A stretch of 37,712 bases of DNA from Candidatus Bathyarchaeota archaeon (GCA_030589055.1 JAUUWK010000001.1:1-37712); one strand, 5' to 3'. Numbered from the stretch's first letter, positions 22,173-30,627 are shown. Notes: generated by a model not told the origin, from the letters alone. Program-made: numbers and translations.

Positions 22173-23852
22173 ATGTCTGACAAAGAAAAAATTAATCAAA
22201 TAACAAGGGAACGGGAACGCTGGGAAAATACAACCCTACCCAAGTGGATGGGACAACGCCCTGAAAGAAAAAGCGAATTCCGAAACCATTCGGACACGTT
22301 GATAAAACGTGTCTACACACCAGAGGACATCAAAGACCTAGATTACATGCGAGACCTTGGTTTACCAGGCGAATACCCCTTCACCCGCGGAGTACATGCA
22401 ACCATGTACAGAGGCAGACTATGGACCATGCGGCAATTTTCAGGATACGGCACAGCAGAACAAACAAACCAGCGATTCAAATACCTGCTAAAAGAAGGAG
22501 AAACAGGACTAAGCATAGCCTTTGACTACCCAACAATTAGGGGTTACGATTCAGACAATCCATTCTCTCAAGGTGAAGTCGGCACATGCGGAGTAGCAGT
22601 CGCATCATTAAAGGACATGGAAGTTCTCTTTGACGGCATACCCCTCGACAAAGTCACAACCTCCATGACTGTTAATGGTCCAGCAGCAATGTTGCTTGCT
22701 ATGTACATAGCAGTGGGAGACAAGCAAGGAGTATCCAGAGAAAAGCTCGGAGGCACAACACAAAACGATGTTCTTAAAGAATTCTTCGCTCAGAAACTAA
22801 TCATATTTCCGCCGAAGCCCTCGATAAAACTTGTAACAGACATAGTAGAATACTGCACAAAACACATGCCCAGATGGAATCCCATAAGCATAAGCGGATA
22901 CCACATACGAGAAGCTGGGTCAAACGCCGTTCAAGAACTGGCTTTCACGCTTTATGATGGAATAACCTATGTGGAGTCATGCCTTGAAAGAGGAATGAAA
23001 GTTGACGAATTTGCCCCCCGCTTATCATTCTTCTTTGCATCCCACAACAACTTGTTTGAAGAGGTAGCCAAGTTCAGAGCAGCTCGTAGAATATGGGCAA
23101 AAGTAATGAAGGAACGCTTCCACGCTAAAAACTCAAGGTCCATGTGGATGCGTATGCATGTCCAAACTTCAGGATGCACCCTCACAGCACAACAGCCACT
23201 GAACAACATCACACGAACCACAATCCAGGCTTTAGCAGCAGTCTTGGGTGGAACCCAATCGTTACACACAAACTCCTTTGACGAAGCCTTATGCTTGCCA
23301 ACCGAAGACGCCGTCAAGGTCGCATTAAGAACCCAGCAGATAATAGCTCACGAAAGCGGATCAGCTGACACGATAGATCCCCTAGCAGGCTGCTACTACA
23401 TCGAATGCTTAACGAACGAAATGGAAGGACAAGCGATGGATTATATCCAAAGAATTGACGATATGGGCGGAGCCACTGTAGCCATAGAAAGAGGGTTCTT
23501 CCAAAAAGAAATTGCTGACAGCGCCTATAAATACCAGGGGGAAACAGATGAGAAAAAACGAATCATAGTGGGCGTAAACGAATACACAACTGGGGAGGAT
23601 GCAGCAATACCGATTTTAAGGATTGACCCAAAGGTTGAAGAGAAACAGGTTGCAGGGCTGCAAAAACTGAGAAGAGAAAGAGACAATAGAAAAGTGGATG
23701 AAGTGCTTGAAGAACTCCACTACGCCGCGGAAAAGGATGAAAACCTCATGCCAGTAATTATTGAAGCCGTAAAAGCTTACGCAACAATAGGCGAAATGTG
23801 CGGCGTATTACGGAAAATTTACGGAGAATATAAAGAACTGATAGTAATCTAG
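22173..23852 (+). CDS. Coenzyme B12-dependent acyl-CoA mutase, large subunit, isobutyryl-CoA-mutase-like
   Basis: 559 residues: the TIM-barrel catalytic half of the methylmalonyl-CoA mutase family without its B12 domain, which is encoded next door. Substrate residues, by the Propionibacterium methylmalonyl-CoA mutase numbering (which coincides here): Phe89 (TMRQFSGYGTAE) instead of Tyr, Gln207 (FFAQKLIIFPP) instead of the carboxylate-binding Arg, and His244 (SISGYHIREAG). Phe/Gln is the isobutyryl-CoA mutase pair; hydroxyisobutyryl-CoA mutase has Ile and an Asp where this has Ala (SIAFD). Predicted to interconvert isobutyryl-CoA and butyryl-CoA or a similar non-carboxylated acyl-CoA. Automatic annotation would call it methylmalonyl-CoA mutase. 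Confidence 0.88.
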   Translation: MSDKEKINQITRERERWENTTLPKWMGQRPERKSEFRNHSDTLIKRVYTPEDIKDLDYMRDLGLPGEYPFTRGVHATMYRGRLWTMRQFSGYGTAEQTNQRFKYLLKEGETGLSIAFDYPTIRGYDSDNPFSQGEVGTCGVAVASLKDMEVLFDGIPLDKVTTSMTVNGPAAMLLAMYIAVGDKQGVSREKLGGTTQNDVLKEFFAQKLIIFPPKPSIKLVTDIVEYCTKHMPRWNPISISGYHIREAGSNAVQELAFTLYDGITYVESCLERGMKVDEFAPRLSFFFASHNNLFEEVAKFRAARRIWAKVMKERFHAKNSRSMWMRMHVQTSGCTLTAQQPLNNITRTTIQALAAVLGGTQSLHTNSFDEALCLPTEDAVKVALRTQQIIAHESGSADTIDPLAGCYYIECLTNEMEGQAMDYIQRIDDMGGATVAIERGFFQKEIADSAYKYQGETDEKKRIIVGVNEYTTGEDAAIPILRIDPKVEEKQVAGLQKLRRERDNRKVDEVLEELHYAAEKDENLMPVIIEAVKAYATIGEMCGVLRKIYGEYKELIVI

Positions 23853-23866
23853 AGGAGGGAAAACAC

Positions 23867-24274
23867 ATGCAGAGCGAAAGAAAAATCAGAATTTTGATCG
23901 CCAAGCCAGGTCTTGATAGTCACGACAGAGGAGCAAAGATTGTGGCTAGAGCCCTAAGGGACGCTGGAATGGAAGTAATCTACACCGGTTTGAGGCAGAC
24001 TCCAGAGCAGATAGTTGAAACCGCCCTTCAAGAAGATGTGGACATCATAGGCTTAAGCATACTTTCGGGAGCCCACAAGGTTCTTTTCCCACGAATAATG
24101 GAACTTGTAGAACAGAAGGGCTTGACAGATGTAATGGTCTTCGCTGGAGGCATAATCCCAGAAGAAGATGTCCCAGAAATGAAGAAACTCGGAATAAAAG
24201 AGATTTTTGGACCAGGAACCCCAACAGAGAAAATAGTTCAGTTTGTATTTGAAAATCTTCCAGAAAGAACCTGA
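23867..24274 (+). CDS. Cobalamin-binding small subunit of the acyl-CoA mutase
   Basis: 135 residues forming the Rossmann-like B12 domain. The His-on motif is DSHDRG (Asp17-x-His19-x2-Gly22), in which His19 replaces the dimethylbenzimidazole ligand, followed by LSILSGAH and FAGGIIP contacts to the cofactor tail. It supplies adenosylcobalamin to the large subunit. SD GAGGAGGG before the ATG, 14 bp after the large-subunit stop. The split large/small arrangement is standard for archaeal mutases and for bacterial isobutyryl-CoA mutase. Confidence 0.95.
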   Translation: MQSERKIRILIAKPGLDSHDRGAKIVARALRDAGMEVIYTGLRQTPEQIVETALQEDVDIIGLSILSGAHKVLFPRIMELVEQKGLTDVMVFAGGIIPEEDVPEMKKLGIKEIFGPGTPTEKIVQFVFENLPERT

Positions 24275-24287
24275 ACCGTGAAGATGT

Positions 24288-25268
24288 GTGAAGCCGTTGC
24301 TACCAGTCGGAGAAATAGCCAAGGGCGTGTTAGCCGGAGACCGCAGAAGCGTAGCGAAAGCGATAACAATCATTGAAAACAACGCCTCTAAAGCACAAGA
24401 ACTAATCGCCTCGATTTACCCTCACACCGGAAAAGCCCACATAATAGGAATAACTGGCCCTCCCGGCTCTGGAAAGAGCACTCTCATAGGGAAGATCATA
24501 CGCGAGTACAGGCGGAAAGGCAAAACGGTGGGTGTTATAGCTGTGGATCCCACAAGCCCATTCACAGGAGGCGCATTCTTGGGCGACAGAATTCGCATGC
24601 AAGAGCTAAGCACAGATCAAGGAGTCTTTATACGTAGCATGGCAACCCGTAACTATCTTGGGGGAATAGCCAGAGCAACAAAAGGCGCCGTGAAAGTCTT
24701 AGACGCCGCAGGTAAAGACACAGTCATCGTGGAAACTGTTGGTGCTGGGCAGTCCGAGGTCGAAATAATTAAAATAGGGCAAACAATAGTCGTTGTATGT
24801 GCACCCGGGTTAGGAGATGAAATACAAGCAATAAAAGCTGGAATAATGGAGATAGGCGACATCTTCGTCGTAAACAAGGCTGACCGTGAAGACGCCAACA
24901 AAGCCGTAATGGACATCCAAGCAATGCTGCAACTAAACAATAAGGAAAAGAAGTGGAGGCCGACGGTTCTAAAGACTACAGCTCTCACAGGTGAAGGTGT
25001 CTCGCAACTTATTGAAAAAATAGAAGAGCATAAACTCTTCTTAGAACAGGAGTTAGAACGTAACACAAGCCGAGGAAAGGCTGAATCCGAACTGGCAGAA
25101 GCCATAAAAGAGAAAGTAGCAAATTCAATAATAGAAGAATTGAAAAGCGAAGGGAAGTTCGAAGAGTTTCTGCAAAAAATTCTGGAAAAGAAGATGGATC
25201 CTGCTTCCGTAGCTGAGAAACTCTTAAACGAGAAATTTAGAAAGCAAGTTCAGAAGTGTCAAAACTGA
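24288..25268 (+). CDS. meaB: MeaB-type G-protein chaperone of B12-dependent mutase
   Basis: 326 residues of the MeaB/ArgK G3E GTPase family. Walker A is GITGPPGSGKSTLIGKI, the switch region VIVETVGAGQSEVEI, and the guanine-specificity motif NKADRED. It binds the mutase, gates delivery of adenosylcobalamin and protects or rescues the cofactor. GTG start; no competing ATG in frame nearby. Position between the B12 subunit and the adenosyltransferase matches its role. The stop overlaps the next ATG (TGATG). Confidence 0.93.
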   Translation: MKPLLPVGEIAKGVLAGDRRSVAKAITIIENNASKAQELIASIYPHTGKAHIIGITGPPGSGKSTLIGKIIREYRRKGKTVGVIAVDPTSPFTGGAFLGDRIRMQELSTDQGVFIRSMATRNYLGGIARATKGAVKVLDAAGKDTVIVETVGAGQSEVEIIKIGQTIVVVCAPGLGDEIQAIKAGIMEIGDIFVVNKADREDANKAVMDIQAMLQLNNKEKKWRPTVLKTTALTGEGVSQLIEKIEEHKLFLEQELERNTSRGKAESELAEAIKEKVANSIIEELKSEGKFEEFLQKILEKKMDPASVAEKLLNEKFRKQVQKCQN

Positions 25269-25798
25269 TGTCTAAACTGGAAAAGGGGCTTGTTCAAGTT
25301 TACACTGGGAATGGAAAAGGCAAAACTTCAGCGGCTTTTGGGCTTGCCTTGAGGGCTATTGGTAGAGGATTGAAGGTTCATGTAATTCAGTTTATCAAAG
25401 GCGGTTTTGACTACGGCGAACTCTACATAGTGGACAAGCTTCCAAACATCAAACTGAAAGCCTTCGGTAGAGGTAAGTTCGTGACACAAAGGCCTCCGGG
25501 AAAAGAGGATGTTGAACTTGCACACGAAGCCTTCGCTTTAGCTGAGGAAGTAGTCAAAAGCGGCGAATATGACATCGTCATTCTAGACGAGGTTAATGTG
25601 GCGCTAAACTTGAAACTGATAAGTCTTGAAGAAGTTCTGGAATTAATAAAGGACAAGCCAAAACACGTTGAACTCGTGCTAACTGGACGTCATGCACCCG
25701 AGGAAATAATTAAAGCAGCTGATTTAGTTACAGAAATGAGAGAGGTTAAACATCCATTCAACAAAGGTTTTTCAGCCAGAAAAGGAATAGAATATTAG
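25268..25798 (+). CDS. cobA: Cob(I)alamin adenosyltransferase (CobA/CobO type)
   Basis: 176 residues from ATG 25268, which overlaps the meaB stop (TGATG); a GTG at 25256 would add four residues. P-loop GNGKGKTSAAFG at residues ~14-25, then VHVIQFIKGG, the Walker-B-like DIVILDEVNVAL and the family motif VLTGRHAPEEII. It transfers the 5'-deoxyadenosyl group of ATP to reduced cobalamin, making the cofactor used by the mutase two genes upstream. This completes a self-contained module of apoenzyme, chaperone and cofactor maturation. Confidence 0.93.
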   Translation: MSKLEKGLVQVYTGNGKGKTSAAFGLALRAIGRGLKVHVIQFIKGGFDYGELYIVDKLPNIKLKAFGRGKFVTQRPPGKEDVELAHEAFALAEEVVKSGEYDIVILDEVNVALNLKLISLEEVLELIKDKPKHVELVLTGRHAPEEIIKAADLVTEMREVKHPFNKGFSARKGIEY

Positions 25799-25838
25799 CA
25801 TAACTCTTAACGAGCCCCCTTTCTACGAATTCTCAAAG

Positions 25839-26215
25839 CTATTTTACATAAGACTCATTTATGCAAACTCTTGCTCCTTCAGTGTTTAGGCTTGCTTCTA
25901 GCCACGTCGGTAAAAGCAAGTTAGGCGTGGAATGACCGAAATCCATACCTGCGATAATTGGAAACTCAAATTTGTCGGTTATATCCAAAACGACTTTTTC
26001 AACCTCGCTGGTCATATCTTTTATAGCATTAGCTTCCTCGCCTCTAATGTTACCGATCAACATGCCCTCCGTTTTGTCAAATAAGCCATTTTCTCTGAAA
26101 TGAACCAACAGTTGGTCAATCTCTTCCAATGGGTGCCTTGAGGTAGCCTTTTTAAGAAAATAATATCCTTATCCAACTTTGGAAAATACGGTGTCGCAAG
26201 CAAAGAGCGAGCGCT
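25839..26215 (-). pseudogene. C-terminal remnant of an S66 (LD-carboxypeptidase/MccF-like) peptidase
   Basis: The minus strand reads SARSLLATPYFPKLDKDIIF, then, after a one-base shift near 26150, RHPLEEIDQLLVHFRENGLF ... MLIGNI ... EFPIIAGMDFGHSTPNLLLP to the stop. These are the C-terminal segments of the S66 serine peptidase family: 'SLLGTPYFPxLDGKIxFLE', 'EEIDRxLxxL', and 'P-I-x-x-G-x-x-F-G-H' with the catalytic His. The nucleophile-bearing N-terminal half is absent. Truncated at 26205-26215, where the head-to-head AlkD-like remnant begins. Confidence 0.75.
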
Positions 26216-26459
26216 CTTGAAACTGTTTTTTGAGACAGCAGACATGCTTTTGCTGGACCAAGATTTTTTTGTGCAAAAGGGCTATGGATGGATGCTGAAG
26301 GAAGCAGGCGATCGATATTCAGTAGAGGTCTTTCGCTATGTAATGAAAGACAAGGAAGAAATGCCAAGAGTAGCATTAAGATACGCAATTGAGAAGCTGT
26401 CACCGGAATTAAAGAAAAAAGCTATGGCAAAAGAATCTTGGAGGGGAAGCACACGTTAG
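26208..26459 (+). pseudogene. C-terminal remnant of a DNA alkylation repair (AlkD-like) protein
   Basis: The plus strand reads ERALLKLFFETADMLLLDQD, then FFVQKGYGWMLKEAGDRYSV, EMPRVALRYAIEKLSPELKK. This fits the last HEAT-like repeats of AlkC/AlkD proteins ('DFFVQKAxGWxLREY', 'MPRxxLRYAIEK'). Only about 80 residues remain of a ~220-residue family, without the DNA-contacting N-terminal repeats. A TTG at 26217 could start translation but lacks an SD. It abuts the S66 remnant head to head at a CG-rich point (AGAGCGAGCGCTCT). Confidence 0.65.
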
Positions 26460-26585
26460 AAAAATCAGTGGGTAGCTTTCTGATAATAACAGTGAAAGTT
26501 TTCTGTTTGAGATTTCTCAAAGGGCTTCGATGAACTCTATCTTAGCGTGTTCATTTTGCTCGAAATCTTTAGCTTTTCAGTAGTT

Positions 26586-27662
26586 CTATTGTGTAACAGA
26601 GTGATACCAACTGATTATATACTCTGGTAGCTTCAGTCCCTTTTCAGCCAATCTTTCAGCTAATTTGACTGGCAAAGGGCTTAGAACGTATGCTGCTCTC
26701 ATGTAGAACCTTCTAGGTTGGCCTGGCTTGACTTCTTCTTCTAGCGTTATATGAAAGTCTGCCTTCTCGGCTAAAGTTGACTTCTTCGTTCCCGTGATTG
26801 CTAAGACAGTTCCGTTCAGCTTTTTGAAGACGTCACGCCAGATGATAACAGGTTTAGTTTCTCCCGAAAATGACACCAAAATCTCTAGATCTCCGGCTCT
26901 CGGATGCGGAGTGTTCACGCCTCTGGCTATATAGACGTTGTCTCCCAACAAATTTTTGATGTGAAAAAGTCTTACACCAGCCATTTTGACAATTTCGTTT
27001 GCTGTGCCCTTCCCACCTAGAAACACGCTAGTCCGTCTTTCCAGTATATCAACGATGTGAGCGTAGGTTTCTGACTCCACGCTCAAGTCAATTATGGGTC
27101 CCAGCTTAGTAAACTCTTCCTCACAGAGTTGAAACACTCCATCTGCCTCAAGATTCCGGAAGATTGCTTCAGTCATCATACACAAAAGAAGCAGGCTCTC
27201 CAGCTCAAAGATGTCACCCATGATGCCTGTCTCGCTGTATTCGAAGGAAGGCTTTAGTCTTCCTCGTCCTTTCAGCCTAACTACATGACCATGTTCTTGG
27301 ACTATCTTTGCTAGCGGAGAGTTTACGTTAGAGGTTAGGAGTCCCATAGAAAACTTTGAAGTTTTTTTGTCTTCGACATACCGTGCCAAATCTTGTGCCA
27401 TCGCTAGAGGATCATCAGAGAAGCCACTACCCGAGTTTATAAGGAGCAGAGTCTTTTTGTATCGTCTTTCCAGCTCGGTTGCTGCATCGTACATGTTCTT
27501 CCCGGGAAAGCCGGGGTCGTCCGGGGTCAACACAACCTTGTTTCTCCAACCTATCTGGCTCACAGCGATTTGACTCATCGCAGCGTTCAAAGAGAACAAT
27601 GACCTGCCTGATCCTCCGCAGACTACACAGTTTGCTGACTTCAGGTCTTCGTACAATGGCAA
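26586..27662 (-). CDS. Double SIS-domain protein (sugar isomerase-like)
   Basis: 358 residues with two SIS domains. The first phosphosugar loop is near residues 15-25 (CVVCGGSGRSLFSLNAA), the second near 215-225 (SVFLGGKGTANEIVKMAG). A later SIS signature is DLEILVSFSGETKPVI. SIS pairs bind phosphorylated sugars, as in GlmS isomerase and phosphoglucose/phosphomannose isomerases. The exact substrate is unknown, and the catalytic Glu/His of PGI are not obvious. TTG start with AAGGA upstream. A single gene between the remnant region and the 27663-28021 spacer. Confidence 0.8.
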   Translation of the reverse strand: MPLYEDLKSANCVVCGGSGRSLFSLNAAMSQIAVSQIGWRNKVVLTPDDPGFPGKNMYDAATELERRYKKTLLLINSGSGFSDDPLAMAQDLARYVEDKKTSKFSMGLLTSNVNSPLAKIVQEHGHVVRLKGRGRLKPSFEYSETGIMGDIFELESLLLLCMMTEAIFRNLEADGVFQLCEEEFTKLGPIIDLSVESETYAHIVDILERRTSVFLGGKGTANEIVKMAGVRLFHIKNLLGDNVYIARGVNTPHPRAGDLEILVSFSGETKPVIIWRDVFKKLNGTVLAITGTKKSTLAEKADFHITLEEEVKPGQPRRFYMRAAYVLSPLPVKLAERLAEKGLKLPEYIISWYHSVTQ

Positions 27663-28021
27663 CAGTTTCCTTCTTTTTATGTTGAAAAGGTTATCTCTAA
27701 TCCTGTTAATGTACCCTACACGACTGATCTTGCTCCTAATTTCACTTACACCTCATTTAAGGATGAAGGTTAACCATTCTATATTTGCTTTGCGCGTGGA
27801 TTTTTCGGAGACTCGCGCGCTTACATTAGCTTCCGATTTTTCAAGTTATCTGTCACACATTACCTTTTCTCAATTGGGGTTCGCTTTTAAACCTTATGAC
27901 TCTCACAGCGCACAGAAGTCATCCTGATTCTGATGTGGAATCCGAGTCTGAATCCACGATTCATAACCTATAGATAAGTAGCGCAACAAAGGGTCACTAC
28001 AAGATTTGTTTGGTGTTTCTG
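27663..28021. other. Intergenic region between SIS and CBS genes, with alternating-CG tract
   Basis: No supported gene. It contains CGCGCGC at 27814. On the minus strand a short frame opens just before the tract (NVSARVSEKSTRKANIEWLT...) and stops after 20 more codons. On the plus strand an ATG at 27762 gives a 53-residue frame crossing the tract (MKVNHSIFALRVDFSETRAL). Either could be a remnant; neither has a convincing translation signal. Confidence 0.35.
27814..27820. repeat. Alternating-CG tract, copy 5
   Basis: CGCGCGC; on the minus strand TAAGCGCGCGAGTC, sharing the AGCGCGC core and a GAGTC/GACT right flank with copies 1 and 3. Confidence 0.5.
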
Positions 28022-28630
28022 ATGTCACTGAAGCTGAAGAAAATCATGGTAAAGAATGTCGTAACTGTGAACGCCAATGTTACTGTAAAGAAGGCGACTG
28101 AGATTATGAACAAACATGAAATTGGCTGTCTGGTTGTTGTTAGCGGTGGGAAACCTATAGGCATCGTGACTGAGAGAGACATGCTAAAAAGAATTATACA
28201 TGAGTTGAGGGAACCTGAAAAGACGAAGGTTATTGATATAATGTCAAAACCTTTGATTACAGCAGCGTCTAAAATGCGTGCAGGGGACGCTGCTAAACTT
28301 ATGTTTGAGCAAAAGATAAAGAAACTTCCAGTGGTTGAAAATGGAAGACTCGTTGGTTTGGTTACTTTAACGGATCTCATTCGTTCTCAAGAGGTGCTTA
28401 GTTTTCTAAACGGTTTCTCTACGAATGATGCACCCAGGCGCATGAAGAAGGTGGTCAACTTGTATTTTGACAGTGCAAAGCGCCATAGACGGAGATGTCC
28501 ACTCATAATGAAAGATGGCTTTTCAATGGGTTGTCAAGAAAAAAAGTGCATGTGGTGGCTTGGAGACGAATGCGCGATCACTAAGCTTTCTCGCCAAGTG
28601 CCCAACATGACAAGTGCGGTTCAAACATAA
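28022..28630 (+). CDS. Tandem CBS-domain protein with Cys-rich tail
   Basis: 202 residues from the ATG at 28022 (the TTG at 28010 is less likely). Two CBS motifs: KKIMVKNVVTVNANVTVKKA... GCLVVVSGGKPIGIVTERDM, and IMSKPLITAASKMRAGDAAK... LPVVENGRLVGLVTLTDLIR. Together they form one Bateman module that binds adenine nucleotides or SAM and acts as an energy or metabolite sensor. After it comes a ~60-residue tail with four Cys (HRRRCPLIMKDGFSMGCQEK, KCMWWLGDECAI), a possible metal or Fe-S site. The tail is unusual and may be the output part. Confidence 0.85.
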   Translation: MSLKLKKIMVKNVVTVNANVTVKKATEIMNKHEIGCLVVVSGGKPIGIVTERDMLKRIIHELREPEKTKVIDIMSKPLITAASKMRAGDAAKLMFEQKIKKLPVVENGRLVGLVTLTDLIRSQEVLSFLNGFSTNDAPRRMKKVVNLYFDSAKRHRRRCPLIMKDGFSMGCQEKKCMWWLGDECAITKLSRQVPNMTSAVQT

Positions 28631-28787
28631 TTTTCTCTTACTAAATGGTGTAGCTACATTGAACTCTGCAAAGAAATGAGGCAAAAGGAGAATAGCCTGC
28701 AGCAATCGCCTGCTTTGAAAATAGTACAGAATTGAAGTAAGTATTCTAAATCTAGAAGACGAGTAATCTATTCTGATTTTTCATAAG

Positions 28788-28796
28788 CTATAAATA
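28788..28796 (+). promoter_or_regulatory. TATA box of the 72-residue gene
   Basis: CTATAAATA, about 52 bp before the ATG at 28848; AGGATG lies just upstream of the start. Confidence 0.5.
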
Positions 28797-28847
28797 GTGA
28801 AAAGGCTAAATCTACTTTTGCCGATTAGGGTTTAGGATGTTGATAAA

Positions 28848-29066
28848 ATGGTGAGTGAAGGTAGAGGGCGTTTGTTTCGTAGAAAGGATGGCAAGTACTT
28901 GATTTATTTGCCAGAGTACTTGGCTGAAGATAGCATGTTCCCGTTCAAAGATTTTGGCAGAGGCAGGAGAGGTGCAAGCGGTTCCATAGACGTAAAAGTG
29001 AGTTTCAAACCTGGCGGAGACGACAAGCTACTTATAGAAAAGTGGAAAGCACCAGAAAACCAGTAA
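28848..29066 (+). CDS. Small conserved-looking archaeal protein, unknown function
   Basis: 72 residues (GRLFRRKDGKYLIYLPEYLA then EDSMFPFKDFGRGRR, SIDVKVSFKPGGDDKLLIEK). Compact alternating strands without membrane segments or Cys; the N-terminal 'K-x-x-x-YLIYLP-x-x-L-x-ED-S-x-FP' resembles short archaeal proteins related to AbrB-like swapped-hairpin folds, but this is a weak impression. A clear TATA and AGGATG upstream make it a likely real gene, transcribed alone. Confidence 0.65.
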   Translation: MVSEGRGRLFRRKDGKYLIYLPEYLAEDSMFPFKDFGRGRRGASGSIDVKVSFKPGGDDKLLIEKWKAPENQ

Positions 29067-29464
29067 AGTCGAATCATTGTTAACCAAATAACGGGCGCAT
29101 GAAACACGTCTAGAAGGCTGAATTCTACTGTATGTTTCCTTCGGCATATTTGCTATTCTTTAAAATGCAGTTAACCAATATGCATTGGGTTCCTGTATTC
29201 TCGATTTTGTTCCCGCTAACGTTGTATTCTTGAAAAGATACGGTTCAGTAAAGTGGTTGCTGGTAAAGTGAATCTATCGAAGCAGTTTCTTTCAGGATCT
29301 AGATATGTGGAATGAGCAGGTACAAGTCGTGGCACATTATGGTGGTGAATAGGCAAAGAGAAGCAGTCAAAATTAGGGGCGAAATCTAGTGCTTAACTAT
29401 AGCACACGTGTAGGGGTGGAAAGTATTAAGAGGTTGAGAGTAAGATAACGCACTCGGGTATACT
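29067..29464. other. Intergenic region, no gene seen
   Basis: About 400 bp without supported coding sequence. An imperfect dyad GTGCTTAACTATAGCAC lies near 29389, and a TATA-like AAAGTATTAAG near 29420 probably serves the phosphatase gene at 29465. Confidence 0.4.
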
Positions 29465-30040
29465 ATGAAACTTCACGTTTCCATATTCAGGCATGGCGAA
29501 ACCTATTATAATAAGAGTAAGAGATTTACCGGGTGGATCAATTCAGGGTTGACACCTAGAGGAATCAGCCACGTCAAAGCAATAGCCGAGAAATTAAGAA
29601 AGAAGACTTTTCAAATAGCATTCAAAACAAGCCTTTCTCGTTCATCGGATACGCTGAAAATAGTTCTAAAGTATCATCCCGAATGCAAGAGAGTTGTCGT
29701 TGATGATAGAATGATAGAAAGATCTTATGGGGATCTTCAGAGGAGATTTCACAAAACTGTAATTAAACAATACGGTAAAAGGCAGTTCCACATTTGGCAC
29801 AGATCCTATGATGTCCCTCCTCCTGGAGGTGAATCAATCAGAATGGTCGAGAAAAGAGTTCTATCCTTTATAGATGATTTAATCATCCTTATGAAAAAGG
29901 AAAGAGTCAATGTTGCAGTATCTGCTCATGGAAATTCGATGAGACCGTTTAGAAGGTATTTTGAAAATCTAACCATAAAAGAAATGATGAAACTAGAAAA
30001 TCCCTACGACAAATATTTTGAATATGTTGTTGGATTCTAA
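29465..30040 (+). CDS. Histidine phosphatase (phosphoglycerate mutase-like)
   Basis: 191 residues of the histidine-phosphatase superfamily. The catalytic RHG is in SIFRHGETYYNKSKRFTGW, the 'GLTPRG' helix follows, the Glu of the acid motif is in RMIERSYGDLQ, and the second His is in VSAHGNSMRPF. The 'FTGWxNSGLTPxG' region matches cofactor-dependent phosphoglycerate mutase, so either 2,3-BPG-dependent mutase or a related phosphatase; the protein is shorter (191 versus ~230-250), which favours a phosphatase. TATA about 40 bp upstream, short leader. Confidence 0.85.
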   Translation: MKLHVSIFRHGETYYNKSKRFTGWINSGLTPRGISHVKAIAEKLRKKTFQIAFKTSLSRSSDTLKIVLKYHPECKRVVVDDRMIERSYGDLQRRFHKTVIKQYGKRQFHIWHRSYDVPPPGGESIRMVEKRVLSFIDDLIILMKKERVNVAVSAHGNSMRPFRRYFENLTIKEMMKLENPYDKYFEYVVGF

Positions 30041-30099
30041 TTTCCACTGCACGCGTTTTACGCCAAATATTAATAGTTCACGGAGTACGATAAAATGTT

Positions 30100-30627
30100 A
30101 TGGTAGAATACGAATACTTCTGCATCTATGGATTTCGTACAGTTTATCCCGTTACTTGGAAAGTAGAGCTTGATCCAAAGTCGGAACGAAGTGAAGGGAA
30201 CGTTACCATCAAATCTCCTGAAAAAGCGAATATTGTTGTAAGTTGGGGACTACTTGAAAAGGCAAAGAAAAGGTATTCCTTCCTGAAAGAACATGCTAAG
30301 GACTCTATTAACAGAATAAAAAAGGAGTCAAAGATTAAAAAAGTTGAGTTAGTTCAGACTAAGGATATTCAAGTAAACTCACACAAAGCTATATTCTCTC
30401 ACATTAGAATAATCTTCTCCATGCCCAAACTATTGCCTTTTGGAAAGGCAAAAACATACGAGCAGGAAGTCTATAGTTTGCACTTCTATTGCGAACCTTC
30501 TAAGCGATACTTCGTGGTATATGGCGTAACAACATCTGATAAATCTGTACAACAAGGGCGCATCTTCAAGAATATTATACAATCTTTCATTTGCCATAAG
30601 GCGAAGGCGAGTCCTACTAATAAATAA
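30100..30627 (+). CDS. Uncharacterised soluble archaeal protein
   Basis: 175 residues (EYFCIYGFRTVYPVTWKVEL then DPKSERSEGNVTIKSPEKAN, IVVSWGLLEKAKKRYSFLKE). A beta-rich start, 'YPxxWKVELxP', followed by an amphipathic helix and more strands is reminiscent of the PsbP/Mog1-like sandwich fold ('fxipyPxxW'), but no family is assigned with confidence. No signal peptide. A TATA-like CCAAATATTAATAG about 35 bp upstream points to a nearly leaderless message. Confidence 0.65.
   Translation: MVEYEYFCIYGFRTVYPVTWKVELDPKSERSEGNVTIKSPEKANIVVSWGLLEKAKKRYSFLKEHAKDSINRIKKESKIKKVELVQTKDIQVNSHKAIFSHIRIIFSMPKLLPFGKAKTYEQEVYSLHFYCEPSKRYFVVYGVTTSDKSVQQGRIFKNIIQSFICHKAKASPTNK

Noticed and set aside
22173..23852. 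Methylmalonyl-CoA mutase annotation
   Set aside because: The family is right, but the substrate-determining Tyr89 and Arg207 are Phe and Gln, pointing to an isobutyryl-CoA mutase type.
24653..25105. 150-residue minus-strand frame opposite meaB
   Set aside because: Ser/Ala/Pro-rich shadow; the plus strand carries an intact GTPase.
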